Under the pieces are notes generated by a model, which saw only the letters and a list, made by a program, of their open reading frames with translations, did no database searches and was not told where the DNA came from. From contig PHBW01000005.1 of assembly GCA_002840715.1 (NCBI GenBank), positions 1-64,000 on the forward strand: a stretch of DNA of 64,000 bases, read 5' to 3'. Source of the DNA: Chloroflexi bacterium HGW-Chloroflexi-4 (GTDB lineage: Bacteria > Chloroflexota > Anaerolineae > Anaerolineales > Anaerolineaceae). A program made the position numbers and the translations under genes. Positions 1-8,160 of this stretch are shown piece by piece (positions within the stretch are counted from its first letter, which is position 1; each line of letters begins with the position of its first letter).

Positions 1-28
1 CATCTTGACCTGGTTATTCTTGCACTAA
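1..28 (+). CDS. 3' end of an upstream gene, probably nuoL
   Basis: The first 28 bases read in frame as the last eight codons of a protein ending I-L-T-W-L-F-L-H, followed by TAA at 26-28. The next gene is nuoM, starting 16 bases later, and complex I operons usually run nuoL-nuoM-nuoN. The stump is therefore most likely the hydrophobic C-terminus of NuoL. The assignment rests on position; eight residues cannot identify a protein. Confidence 0.5.
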
Positions 29-44
29 AGGACGGACGATAAAC

Positions 45-1547
45 ATGAGTCTAAATCCTCTCCTCTTGACCACGGCTTTGCCCCTCGCGGGTGTTGTGGT
101 GATTCTGCTGCTCAAAGCAAAATGGAAAAACGCCATCCGCTGGACGGCTCTGCTTACTTCTTTGGTGACCTTCGGGCTATCCCTCTGGATGCTCAGCCAG
201 TTCAATGCTGCCGATCCTGACCTGCAGTTTGAGATCAATCAAGCCTGGTTTACACTGGGCGGCAATCCGATTGGCTTTCACATCGGTGTGGACGGCATCA
301 GCATCCTGATGGTGCTCTTGACCACCTTCCTTACCCCGCTGGCCATCCTCTCCACCTGGAAGGCCGTAGAAGAGAAGGTTAAAGGCTTTATGACCTTCTT
401 CCTGCTGCTTGAAGTCGGCATGCTGGGCGTCTTCCTCTCATTGGATATGGTGCTCTTCTACATCTTCTGGGAATTCACGCTCATCCCGATGTACTTCCTG
501 ATCGGTCTTTGGGGCGGCGAACGCCGCGTTTACGCTGCCGTCAAATTCTTCCTTTACACCATGGCCGGTTCCGTATTGATGCTGGCCGGCATCTTGTGGA
601 TCGGCTTGCAGTACGGCAGTTTCGACCTGACCCAATTGGTCGGCAGCGGAATGATCCCCGCGGCAGCTCAATTGTGGTTGTTTGGCGCTTTTGGACTGGC
701 TTTTGCCATCAAAGTGCCAATGTTCCCGCTGCATTCCTGGCTGCCCGATGCACACACCGAAGCCCCCACCGCCGGATCTGTGATTTTGGCCGGTGTACTG
801 CTCAAAATGGGCGCGTACGGCTTTTTGCGCTTCAATCTGCCGCTCTTTCCTGAGGCATCAGTGAAGTTGGCGCCCTGGATGGCTGCCCTGGCTGTCGTTG
901 GTATCATCTACGGCGCACTGGTGGCTTACCGTCAGAAAGACGTCAAAAAATTGGTGGCTTATTCATCCATCAGCCACCTCGGCTTCGTAGTGCTGGGCAC
1001 TTTCGCACTTAATCAACAGGGTCTGCAAGGTGCGATCCTGCAAATGGTCAATCACGGTCTTTCCACCGGCGCGCTCTTTTTGGTGGTGGGCATGCTCTAC
1101 GAACGCCGTCATACCCGTCTGCTCGAGAATTTCGGCGGCTTGTGGAAGGTCGTTCCGGTGATGGGCACCCTGGCATTGATCACCATGCTTTCATCCGTCG
1201 GTCTGCCCGGTCTCAACGGTTTTGTAGGTGAGTTCAGCATTTTGTTGGGCGCTTTCAGCTCAGAAGCCATTGGCTCCCCGTGGTTCGGCGGAGTGGCTGC
1301 CCTCGGTGTCATTTTGGCTGCGGTTTACCTGTTCTTCATGTTCCAGAAGCTCTTCCTTGGCCCCGTCACTCACGACGAAAATCAAAAACTCAAAGACATC
1401 TCGGTGCGTGAAATTCTGGTGCTTGCGCCCATCCTGCTCATGGCTTTCTGGATCGGCTTGTATCCGAAACCGTTCTTCATGTTGATGGCGCCGGCGGTTG
1501 AAAAACTGACTGCCATCGTCCAATCTGCCGCGCTGTTGGCGCATTAA
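45..1547 (+). CDS. nuoM: NADH-quinone oxidoreductase subunit M (complex I proton channel)
   Basis: A 500-residue polytopic protein, the usual NuoM/ND4 length, with about 14 membrane helices. It forms one of the antiporter-like proton channels in the membrane arm of respiratory complex I. Visible family marks are the helix with the channel glutamate (FWEF, Glu143), the lysine before a conserved proline-rich break (AIKVPMFPLHSWLPDAHTEA, Lys223), and the later KKLVAYSSISHLG motif near residue 305. The ATG at 45 follows an AAGGACGG stretch. The gene lies 16 nt after the preceding stop and 14 nt before nuoN, so the three are one transcript. Intact, with no odd features. Confidence 0.96.
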   Translation: MSLNPLLLTTALPLAGVVVILLLKAKWKNAIRWTALLTSLVTFGLSLWMLSQFNAADPDLQFEINQAWFTLGGNPIGFHIGVDGISILMVLLTTFLTPLAILSTWKAVEEKVKGFMTFFLLLEVGMLGVFLSLDMVLFYIFWEFTLIPMYFLIGLWGGERRVYAAVKFFLYTMAGSVLMLAGILWIGLQYGSFDLTQLVGSGMIPAAAQLWLFGAFGLAFAIKVPMFPLHSWLPDAHTEAPTAGSVILAGVLLKMGAYGFLRFNLPLFPEASVKLAPWMAALAVVGIIYGALVAYRQKDVKKLVAYSSISHLGFVVLGTFALNQQGLQGAILQMVNHGLSTGALFLVVGMLYERRHTRLLENFGGLWKVVPVMGTLALITMLSSVGLPGLNGFVGEFSILLGAFSSEAIGSPWFGGVAALGVILAAVYLFFMFQKLFLGPVTHDENQKLKDISVREILVLAPILLMAFWIGLYPKPFFMLMAPAVEKLTAIVQSAALLAH

Positions 1548-1561
1548 CGGAAGGTGAATAA

Positions 1562-3007
1562 ATGACCTTGAACGATTTCTACTCCATTCTTCCGGCTGTA
1601 ATCCTGATTGTCTGGGCGCTGGTGCTGCTGCTCGCAGACCTGTGGCTCTCAAAACACACGCCTGTTGTCACCCCCATGCTCGCTGTTTTAGGCCTGATCG
1701 CCTCAATAGCGGCTTCGGTGTTTTACACCGGCAATGTTGACAGCGGCTTTAACGGTTTCATTCTATTGGATGGCTTCAGCCGTTTCCTGATTCCGTTGTT
1801 TGCAGTAACCGGCATTTTTGCCATCGGCCTGGCTTACGATTACCTCAAACGACTTGGCTTGCAGCGCGGCGAGTATTACACCCTGCTGCTTTTCAGCGTC
1901 AGCGGTATGATGCTTATGGCCACCGCCGGCGACCTGGTGGTCATCTTCCTGTCGCTTGAGCTGCTTTCCATCCCGTTATACATCCTCTCAGGGTTTGCAT
2001 CTCCCAAGGCGCATTCTGAAGAGTCCGCTTTAAAATACTTTTTACTGGGCACCTTCGCTTCGGCGTTCTTTTTGTTTGGTGCAGCCTTCTTATTCGGCGC
2101 CTCTGCCACCACCAGCCTGAACGGCATTGTCGAAGCAGTAAAAGCCGGCAGCGCCAACAGTACTTTTATGATCATCGGCAGCGGTCTGCTGCTGGCCGGT
2201 TTTGCCTTCAAAGTAGCTGTGGTGCCTTTTCATAGCTGGACGCCTGATGTCTACCACGGCGCACCTGCCCCTGTTTCAGCCTTCATGTCAGTGGGGGCTA
2301 AAGCTGCCGGTTTTGCCGCGTTGATTCGTGTCTTTTCGTTGATCTTTCCGTCGCTGGCTGAACAATACATGCCCATCTTCTGGGGTTTGGCCGCGCTCAC
2401 CATGCTGGTGGGCAACGTGGTGGCTATTGCACAGACCAATTTAAAACGCATGCTGGCCTATTCAAGCATCGCGCATGCCGGTTATATCTTGATGGCGTTT
2501 GTGCCCTTCGGGGATGCCGCCATCCGCGCCAATTCGATAGCCTCTGCCCTGTTTTACCTGGCAGTTTACGCCCTGGGGTCCCTGGGCGCATGGGCAGTCG
2601 TGATCGGCATGGAAAAAGAAGACAATGCCGGCACCGAAATCAATGATTTGGCCGGGCTGGGAAAACGCTACCCGCTCACAGCCGCCACCATGACCGTCTT
2701 CATGCTCTCATTTACCGGCATTCCGCTCACCCTGGGCTTCTGGGGCAAGTTCTACCTCTTCCGCACCGCCATCGAAGGCGGATTTATCAGCCTGGCAGTC
2801 ATCGGCCTGCTCACCTCGCTGGTCTCCGCGTTCTACTACCTGCGTGTGGTGGTCAAAATGTACTTCACTGAAGGCAGCTCCGAATTCCATTGGAACTTCT
2901 GGACGGCAGCAGTAGCCATCTTCAGCGCCCTGGCCATCGTAGTGCTCAGCTTCATCCCCGGCAGTTTGTTTGACCTGGCGGTCAAAGCGCTGTTGACGGG
3001 GTCGTAA
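1562..3007 (+). CDS. nuoN: NADH-quinone oxidoreductase subunit N (complex I proton channel)
   Basis: A 481-residue membrane protein with the NuoN/ND2 pattern. It has the glutamate helix LELLSIPLYIL (Glu133), the FKVAVVPFHSWTPDVYHGAP segment near residue 217 carrying the pumping lysine and the helix break, and NLKRMLAYSSIAHAGY near residue 300. It is a proton-translocating subunit of complex I. The start follows a strong GGAAGGTGAATAA leader only 14 nt after nuoM. It is the last gene of the operon, because a clear intrinsic terminator follows within 20 nt. Confidence 0.96.
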   Translation: MTLNDFYSILPAVILIVWALVLLLADLWLSKHTPVVTPMLAVLGLIASIAASVFYTGNVDSGFNGFILLDGFSRFLIPLFAVTGIFAIGLAYDYLKRLGLQRGEYYTLLLFSVSGMMLMATAGDLVVIFLSLELLSIPLYILSGFASPKAHSEESALKYFLLGTFASAFFLFGAAFLFGASATTSLNGIVEAVKAGSANSTFMIIGSGLLLAGFAFKVAVVPFHSWTPDVYHGAPAPVSAFMSVGAKAAGFAALIRVFSLIFPSLAEQYMPIFWGLAALTMLVGNVVAIAQTNLKRMLAYSSIAHAGYILMAFVPFGDAAIRANSIASALFYLAVYALGSLGAWAVVIGMEKEDNAGTEINDLAGLGKRYPLTAATMTVFMLSFTGIPLTLGFWGKFYLFRTAIEGGFISLAVIGLLTSLVSAFYYLRVVVKMYFTEGSSEFHWNFWTAAVAIFSALAIVVLSFIPGSLFDLAVKALLTGS

Positions 3008-3025
3008 ACACTTTATATTTCACTC

Positions 3026-3056
3026 AACAAAAACCACCCGACTGGGTGGTTTTTTT
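3026..3056 (+). terminator. intrinsic terminator after nuoN
   Basis: Perfect 9-bp stem AAACCACCC / GGGTGGTTT (3031-3039 and 3044-3052) with a GACT loop, preceded by an A-run and running into a T tract. It ends the complex I operon. Confidence 0.92.
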
Positions 3057-3110
3057 GTTATCTGTACAAACACCACATGCTAAATGAAGAGTGTCGCCAT
3101 AGACTCGTAG

Positions 3111-3150
3111 TTCGAACCTAGCGAGATAATGTTCATGCCTTGCGGGTATA
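3111..3150 (+). repeat. 40-bp imperfect direct repeat, copy 1 (flanks lipoprotein gene)
   Basis: Matches 4456-4495 at 35 of 40 positions in the same orientation. Together the copies bracket the lipoprotein gene at 3246-4331. On the minus strand its edge (3101-3122) also matches the anticodon-arm/T-arm part of tRNA-Asn (29370-29391) at 20 of 22 positions. The rest of 3057-3245 holds no recognisable gene. Confidence 0.75.
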
Positions 3151-3245
3151 TGATCGAAAACAAATAATCAAACCAAATACAATATTCAAAAATGGCCTAG
3201 GGTTATTAGCCATGCCATTAATATTGCGCTTTTAATAAAGGTTTA

Positions 3246-4331
3246 CTAATTATCAAAATCTACGTAATACCCTGTTCCATCGTGCCATTCCCATGAGTAA
3301 TTACCATTTGCAGACCATGTCCATGTGCCCATATGATCAATATGGTGTTCAAGAGAGTTACCCGTCAGGGTGCCAAAAGCCTGGTTATTACTCGAGGGGT
3401 CCGATTGAGGAAGCCACCCGATTGACACATATGGACGGTAATTAATGTTGGGTGTATTTGGAACAACATTGACGCTGAATGAATAACTATATGGTTGACT
3501 TGTTTCGAGCGATGGTATGCTAATAAACAAATTTTTCTTATCTGGAGAGACAGAAATTTGTTCACCCAATTTCCCTTTATATTCGCCGGGGGAGAGGTTG
3601 CTAATTTCCGCATTTGCTACATTGCCATGCGGTCCACCATTTAGATGGACGGTAATACCTACAAATGTAAGTTTCTGTTGTGGAGTGATGGTGATAATTA
3701 CGGTCTGGGTTCCAGCTTCTGCGAAGGATTGAACGTCTGTGATGATTGAAGCGTCAAACCCCGGCGTAAACGGATTACTTGATCCTTCATCGGTCTCAAC
3801 ATAGGCTTCAGATTTATAAACATCGTGGACGGTTTCTTCAGGTACATCCTCAAAAAACCAAGCATAGTTCGGATGCTCGGCTTTGATAAGAAATTCCTGC
3901 CGAATATTACTGCTTATACGGTCCAATTCTGATAAATAAGTTAAGCCTAATCCATACACAGGTGCTTTACTCTGATCCGGTTGATTAGTGAAAATGGTGT
4001 TCCAATGGCTGAGACCTGGCACTTCTTGATTTGTGAATTCCTGACTTTTAGTATGAAACTCAACCGAGTTTATGAAATCCACCCTGATCAAATTTTCGAT
4101 ACCCTGCGGCAGGGTTGGGGCTGGCGTCATGGTAAAGGTAGGAAATGGCGTTTCGGTGGGAAGCTGCGTCTGTGTTGGGAGGGGAGTGGCGGTGATGATT
4201 GAGGTTTCAGAAACCGATGAGGTTGAAGTCACAACGGCTACCGAGGTTCCACTTTGGTTCGGACCGCAGCTTGTTATTCCCAGAATAAGAGAAATTGCAA
4301 AAACAAATGCTGTTTTGCGAAAATTGAACAT
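3246..4331 (-). CDS. secreted lipoprotein of unknown function
   Basis: About 361 residues. The N-terminus has a short basic stretch, a hydrophobic helix and a lipobox ending ITSC, so it should be exported and lipid-anchored. A Thr/Ser/Pro-rich linker of about 55 residues follows, then a globular region of about 280 residues rich in Asn, Tyr and Trp that I do not recognise. I chose the ATG at 4331, which has AGGAG four bases upstream, over a GTG one codon earlier. The gene stands alone and is AT-rich compared with nuoMN. It is bracketed by 40-bp direct repeats and so looks like an accessory insertion. No catalytic motif is evident. Confidence 0.72.
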   Translation of the reverse strand: MFNFRKTAFVFAISLILGITSCGPNQSGTSVAVVTSTSSVSETSIITATPLPTQTQLPTETPFPTFTMTPAPTLPQGIENLIRVDFINSVEFHTKSQEFTNQEVPGLSHWNTIFTNQPDQSKAPVYGLGLTYLSELDRISSNIRQEFLIKAEHPNYAWFFEDVPEETVHDVYKSEAYVETDEGSSNPFTPGFDASIITDVQSFAEAGTQTVIITITPQQKLTFVGITVHLNGGPHGNVANAEISNLSPGEYKGKLGEQISVSPDKKNLFISIPSLETSQPYSYSFSVNVVPNTPNINYRPYVSIGWLPQSDPSSNNQAFGTLTGNSLEHHIDHMGTWTWSANGNYSWEWHDGTGYYVDFDN

Positions 4332-4455
4332 CACTCTCCTAATACAATCGAAATGTAATACATCAATCAGTATAGCTCACAATCAGTACTCGGCGCGTCA
4401 GAGACCCACCAACCAACCTCGTCTAAGACTCGAATGAAATCCTCCGATGGGGGAC

Positions 4456-4495
4456 TTCGAACCTGGCGAGATAATATTCAAGCCTTGTAGGTATA
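4456..4495 (+). repeat. 40-bp imperfect direct repeat, copy 2
   Basis: Second copy of the repeat at 3111-3150 (35 of 40 identical), lying upstream of the lipoprotein gene. It abuts the long hairpin at 4495-4540. Confidence 0.75.
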
Positions 4496-4540
4496 CACTT
4501 TTTTGGTTGCGATAAGAGAAGTTATCGAAACCAAAAGTGT
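4495..4540. other. long imperfect inverted repeat (hairpin)
   Basis: ACACTTTT, GGTT and CGATAA in the left arm pair with TTATCG, AACC and AAAAGTGT in the right arm, leaving a loop of about 6 nt. The stem is about 19 bp with small bulges. Its role is not clear; it could be the end of a small mobile repeat or a transcription barrier. A degraded relative of the right arm follows repeat copy 1 near 3151. Confidence 0.6.
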
Positions 4541-4610
4541 AGAGCTCATCCTTCGTGCTTTTTCATTTCGATTTGTGGCACAATCTAATTATATATCAAG
4601 CAGATAATTC

Positions 4611-4870
4611 CCCCTTGACAAAATAGAATTTTAGTTCTATTAATTAAATAGTTTATCGGTATTGCCCTTTTACAACTGAATACTACCAACCGTTTCAAAC
4701 GCCACTCATGTATTCGGATTCGTTTTACTTGTGCCCGAGCGAAGCGAAGGGTATTTGTTTTCGGTTTTCTTCTAAAACAAAAACGAATCATTTGATGCCC
4801 AAAAACGGTCGTTTTGAGATTGATTTTTTCTATTTTTGCTTCTTCTGCCGATTCGTGCATAAAAACAAAC
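4611..4870 (+). repeat. dispersed non-coding element, copy A (promoter-led)
   Basis: Shares collinear blocks with the reverse complement of 31074-31310. The blocks are the promoter block 4611-4643, a GGATTCGTTTT block at 4716-4732, a 36-nt block at 4754-4789, and a GATTCGTGCATAAAAAC block at 4850-4870. The gap between the last two blocks is about 60 nt in both copies. Arms GATTCGTTTT and AAAACGAATC are inverted in each copy and would fold. Short reading frames here are AT-rich and differ between copies, so I regard the element as non-coding. The downstream part, to about 4930, contains a TTTCGTGGTTAAG tail. Confidence 0.65.
4615..4643 (+). promoter_or_regulatory. near-consensus sigma-70 promoter inside dispersed element A
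   Basis: TTGACA, a 17-nt spacer, then TATTAA. The matching copy at 31278-31306 has TTGACA, 17 nt, TATAAA. Both would drive transcription into the element. Confidence 0.7.
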
Positions 4871-4954
4871 CGAATTCCAAAAACAAATATTTCCGTGTGT
4901 TTATAAACTTTTGTGTGTTTCGTGGTTAAGCATTTAATATCCAGCTTTAAATAA

Positions 4955-4985
4955 TTACAGCCACATTGTTTTAATGTGGCTGTAA
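4955..4985 (-). terminator. terminator of the sensory operon
   Basis: Perfect 13-bp stem TTACAGCCACATT / AATGTGGCTGTAA with a 5-nt loop, 22 nt beyond the response-regulator stop on the minus strand, followed there by a T-rich stretch. Confidence 0.75.
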
Positions 4986-5006
4986 GAATAAGCAAAAATC
5001 AACAAA

Positions 5007-5450
5007 TCAATCTTGCAGCGGACGGTTCAGCATCAACCAGTACATGCCGAGGGTATGCATGGCCTGCACAAACTTGGCAAAATCCACCGGTTTGACGATG
5101 TAGCTGTTGACACCCAATGAATACGTCTCAACAATATCGCGCTCTTCGTTGGACGAAGTCAGCACCACAACTGGGATGGATTTCGTAGCAGGATTGCCCT
5201 TTAATTGTCGCAGCACTTCCATGCCATCAATTTTTGGCAGCTTCAAATCCAGCAGAATAACCTTGGGGCCGGGGATTTTCTTATCAAGAATATTGTCAGG
5301 ATTGCCGAAGAAGAAAGCAAGTGCTTCTTCGCCATCGCGAACAACATGAATATTATTTGTGAGGTGACTTTTTTTGAGCGCGTGCAGTGTCAGTTCAACA
5401 TCATTGGGGTTGTCTTCAACAAGTAGTATTTCAACTTTTTCATTCTCCAT
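5007..5450 (-). CDS. CheY-like single-domain response regulator
   Basis: A 147-residue receiver domain with no output domain. The acidic pocket (VEDNPND, residues 11-17), phosphoacceptor Asp68 in ILLDLKLPKIDG, the switch threonine in VVVLTSS and the lysine in YIVKPVD are all present. It resembles the Rcp1-type regulators that pair with PAS/GAF kinases. It is the last gene of a three-gene minus-strand operon, and its start overlaps the end of the histidine kinase gene by 11 bases. That indicates translational coupling and makes it the likely phosphoacceptor of that kinase. The output is unknown. Confidence 0.9.
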   Translation of the reverse strand: MENEKVEILLVEDNPNDVELTLHALKKSHLTNNIHVVRDGEEALAFFFGNPDNILDKKIPGPKVILLDLKLPKIDGMEVLRQLKGNPATKSIPVVVLTSSNEERDIVETYSLGVNSYIVKPVDFAKFVQAMHTLGMYWLMLNRPLQD

Positions 5451-8160
5451 TGTCCGGTTCTCCCAAAGTAAAGTAAAAAGTTGTGCCCTGATTTATCACA
5501 GATTCTGCCCAAATATTGCCGCCGTGTTTTTTTACAATTCGATCAACGATTGCCAACCCCACACCGGTTCCTTCATAATCTTCGGCTCTATGCAAACGTT
5601 GAAATACACCAAATAGTTTATCATAAAACCTCATATCAAATCCGACCCCATTATCCTTTACGTAAAAATAGGCGTGAAACATACCATCTTCAATGATTTG
5701 AGTTTCAAAACCAATTTCAATTTTAGGCTCATCTTTGGTGCGTGAAAACTTGATTGAATTGGAAACCAAATTGACGAAGACTTGTCTCAATAACACAGCA
5801 TCTGCTTTCACTTCTGGTAAATTGACCATCTCAATTTGTATGTTTTGAGAATTGATATCTGTTTTTGCGGATTCAACAACCTCTTTTACAAGTGCCGCAG
5901 TATCAACTTTTACAAGGTTAAGTGATTGCCTGCCGAGGCGCGAAAAATTCAAAAGATCATCGACCAAATTGCCCATCATGGTGGCATTTTGTCTAATAAG
6001 GTCAAAATAATGATTAACCTCGGGGTTAAGATTTTCAGAATATTCTTCGAGAATTATTTGCGAAAACCCATTGATAGATCGCAGCGGTGCACGAAGATCG
6101 TGAGATATTGAGTATGAAAATGACTCAAGTTCGTGGTTTGCTCTCTCTAATTCTGCGGTGCGGTCTTTAACCCTGTTTTCCAAAACAAGATTGAAGTTTT
6201 GAATGTCAAGCTCATATTTCTTGCGTTCTGTGATATCTGAAACCACAACTGCAAAATATCCGATTTCTGGACAAAATGCCGTGACTTCATAATATTTGCC
6301 AATGGTCGCTGTATAATCTTCAAAATGGATGGGGGCTCCAGTTAGCGCAACAGTTCCAAATTTCTCGATCCAGGAGGGTTCAATATCTGGAAGAATATCA
6401 AGTAAAGTTTTGCCGATTGTGTTATCGGCAATTAGACCTGTCATTTTTTCATATGCCGGATTAATGGCCAAAAACCTATAATTTATGGGATTTCCTGATT
6501 CATCGGTCATGATTTTATGCAAGGCAAAACCCTGAGTGATATTTTCAAACAATGACCGGTAACTTTGTTCGCTTTTTCTTAAAGCTTCTTCGATTTCTTT
6601 CTGATCTTCAATCACACTCAGCAATGCTTTGCGTGAATTATCCGATGTATAGAGTAATGCCTGCAATTCTTGCTGGGTCTGCAAAACGACTTGATCGGCT
6701 CTCTTTCGTTCTGTGATGTTTCTTACAACCTTTTGAATACGCCCATCATTTAATTTTTGTGTCGTAATTTCAACATCGATCATGCTGCCAGATTTTGTTT
6801 TTAAGGTTCTTTCACTAACTATAATTTTGCCAGACAATATCTCTTTTACATTGTATTCAATATTCAAAGTCGGATCATTGTCTGCCAGTATTTCTTTTAA
6901 ATTTGATTGTATTTCTTCTCGAGAATATCCAAGCATCTCACAACCACTATCGTTGACCTCAACATTCGAGCCGTCCGCGGCAGTAATAAAGATTCCGTCC
7001 ACAGCTTGATTAAATAATTGCCGGTAGTTCTCTTCACTTATGCGCAAACTTTCAATGGTCCTTTTTCGATCAATTGCTTTCCATACCAATTCCATCAACA
7101 AGGTTAATTGATCAATATCTTCGTCATCATAGTCCACTGCCTTATTACCTACACCAACAACTGCAACAATTTGATGATCCACCCAGACAGGAATTTCTAA
7201 TACTCGGGAAAGTTTCAAATGTCCGGTTGGAAACCCCTTGATCATTGGATTATCGAGATTAAAATTGTTAATGACAATTGGTTTTTGCTGCCTGATTGGT
7301 TCACCTAACATGGTCGTTTTTTCCAGGTCATAAACAGTTTGCGCTTCTGAAACTTCGCAGAAATCAACAGCTTTTCTAGACCAGGCACATAAAGAAAATT
7401 GTTTTGTTTTTTCAGAATAATAAAAAATAAAACCCAACTCACTTGCCATAAGTTTTACCGCTTCTTCCAATGCAAAACGCATGAAAGATTGATCATCTTC
7501 GGTCAGATTTTGTAAAATATCAACTGTACTTTTCAATCTGCCGCGGCTTTTCTTTATTTCCTGAAGTGAGGTGTCGCGCCGAACACGATTTTGCATTAAT
7601 AGTCCCAGCAACAAAGATGCACTAGGGTAGATAATCATTATTGGCAGGCTGATTTTAGATAAAAGCGGAAGGGCAACATTAATGGGTTGGGTGAACATCA
7701 ACAGCAGCATTACAATGTGGACAATTATTCCAAAAAGATATATGTTCCACCACTTCAGATTGGTTAAATTTCCTTTGCGTAAAATCCTCCAACCAATCCC
7801 TAAAAGACTAGTGACAATTATTACGCTTATTCCTGTAACATATGCTCCGCCTTGAGAAAAGCGATATACGGCGGTCATTATCATGGCAATAATTGTCGGT
7901 ATGGCACCAAAAAAGAGACCCGAAAGACTCAACAAAATGGATCGAGTGTCAAAAACCAACCCTTCTCCATAAATCCATGGCGTATTCAATAACACAATTC
8001 CAATTCCACCAAGCAAAATACCAAACAGAACTTGCTTGATGTATTTTCCCCTAATATTCCAATATTGGATCGTGGTATCAAAAAATAAAGCCATGGCCAA
8101 CAATAAAGCAGTATTTTGAATTAACGCCAAGATCGATGAATAATTAGTCATGTTCATCAT
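5440..8160 (-). CDS. membrane sensor histidine kinase (5TM-GAF-PAS-PAS-HisKA-HATPase)
   Basis: 906 residues. The N-terminal ~190 residues form several membrane helices with the look of the 5TM-5TMR_LYT sensor module. A GAF domain (about 215-365), two PAS domains (about 375-500 and 535-650) and a coiled linker follow. Next is a HisKA dimerisation domain with SISHDLRAPLRSINGF carrying the phosphorylated His near residue 690. A C-terminal HATPase domain has N box (NLVSNSIKFS), G1 (DNGVGFD) and G2 (GTGVGLAI). The coding region overlaps the upstream PAS-sensor gene by 17 bases and the downstream regulator by 11, so the three proteins are probably made together as one phosphorelay. The signal sensed is unknown. 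Confidence 0.9.
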   Translation of the reverse strand: MMNMTNYSSILALIQNTALLLAMALFFDTTIQYWNIRGKYIKQVLFGILLGGIGIVLLNTPWIYGEGLVFDTRSILLSLSGLFFGAIPTIIAMIMTAVYRFSQGGAYVTGISVIIVTSLLGIGWRILRKGNLTNLKWWNIYLFGIIVHIVMLLLMFTQPINVALPLLSKISLPIMIIYPSASLLLGLLMQNRVRRDTSLQEIKKSRGRLKSTVDILQNLTEDDQSFMRFALEEAVKLMASELGFIFYYSEKTKQFSLCAWSRKAVDFCEVSEAQTVYDLEKTTMLGEPIRQQKPIVINNFNLDNPMIKGFPTGHLKLSRVLEIPVWVDHQIVAVVGVGNKAVDYDDEDIDQLTLLMELVWKAIDRKRTIESLRISEENYRQLFNQAVDGIFITAADGSNVEVNDSGCEMLGYSREEIQSNLKEILADNDPTLNIEYNVKEILSGKIIVSERTLKTKSGSMIDVEITTQKLNDGRIQKVVRNITERKRADQVVLQTQQELQALLYTSDNSRKALLSVIEDQKEIEEALRKSEQSYRSLFENITQGFALHKIMTDESGNPINYRFLAINPAYEKMTGLIADNTIGKTLLDILPDIEPSWIEKFGTVALTGAPIHFEDYTATIGKYYEVTAFCPEIGYFAVVVSDITERKKYELDIQNFNLVLENRVKDRTAELERANHELESFSYSISHDLRAPLRSINGFSQIILEEYSENLNPEVNHYFDLIRQNATMMGNLVDDLLNFSRLGRQSLNLVKVDTAALVKEVVESAKTDINSQNIQIEMVNLPEVKADAVLLRQVFVNLVSNSIKFSRTKDEPKIEIGFETQIIEDGMFHAYFYVKDNGVGFDMRFYDKLFGVFQRLHRAEDYEGTGVGLAIVDRIVKKHGGNIWAESVINQGTTFYFTLGEPDNGE

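Noticed and set aside
4585-4995. A 136-codon minus-strand open frame in the AT-rich gap before the response regulator
   Set aside because: It spans the dispersed element and a terminator stem, has low-complexity Lys/Thr/Phe composition, no ribosome site, and no matching frame in the second copy of the element.
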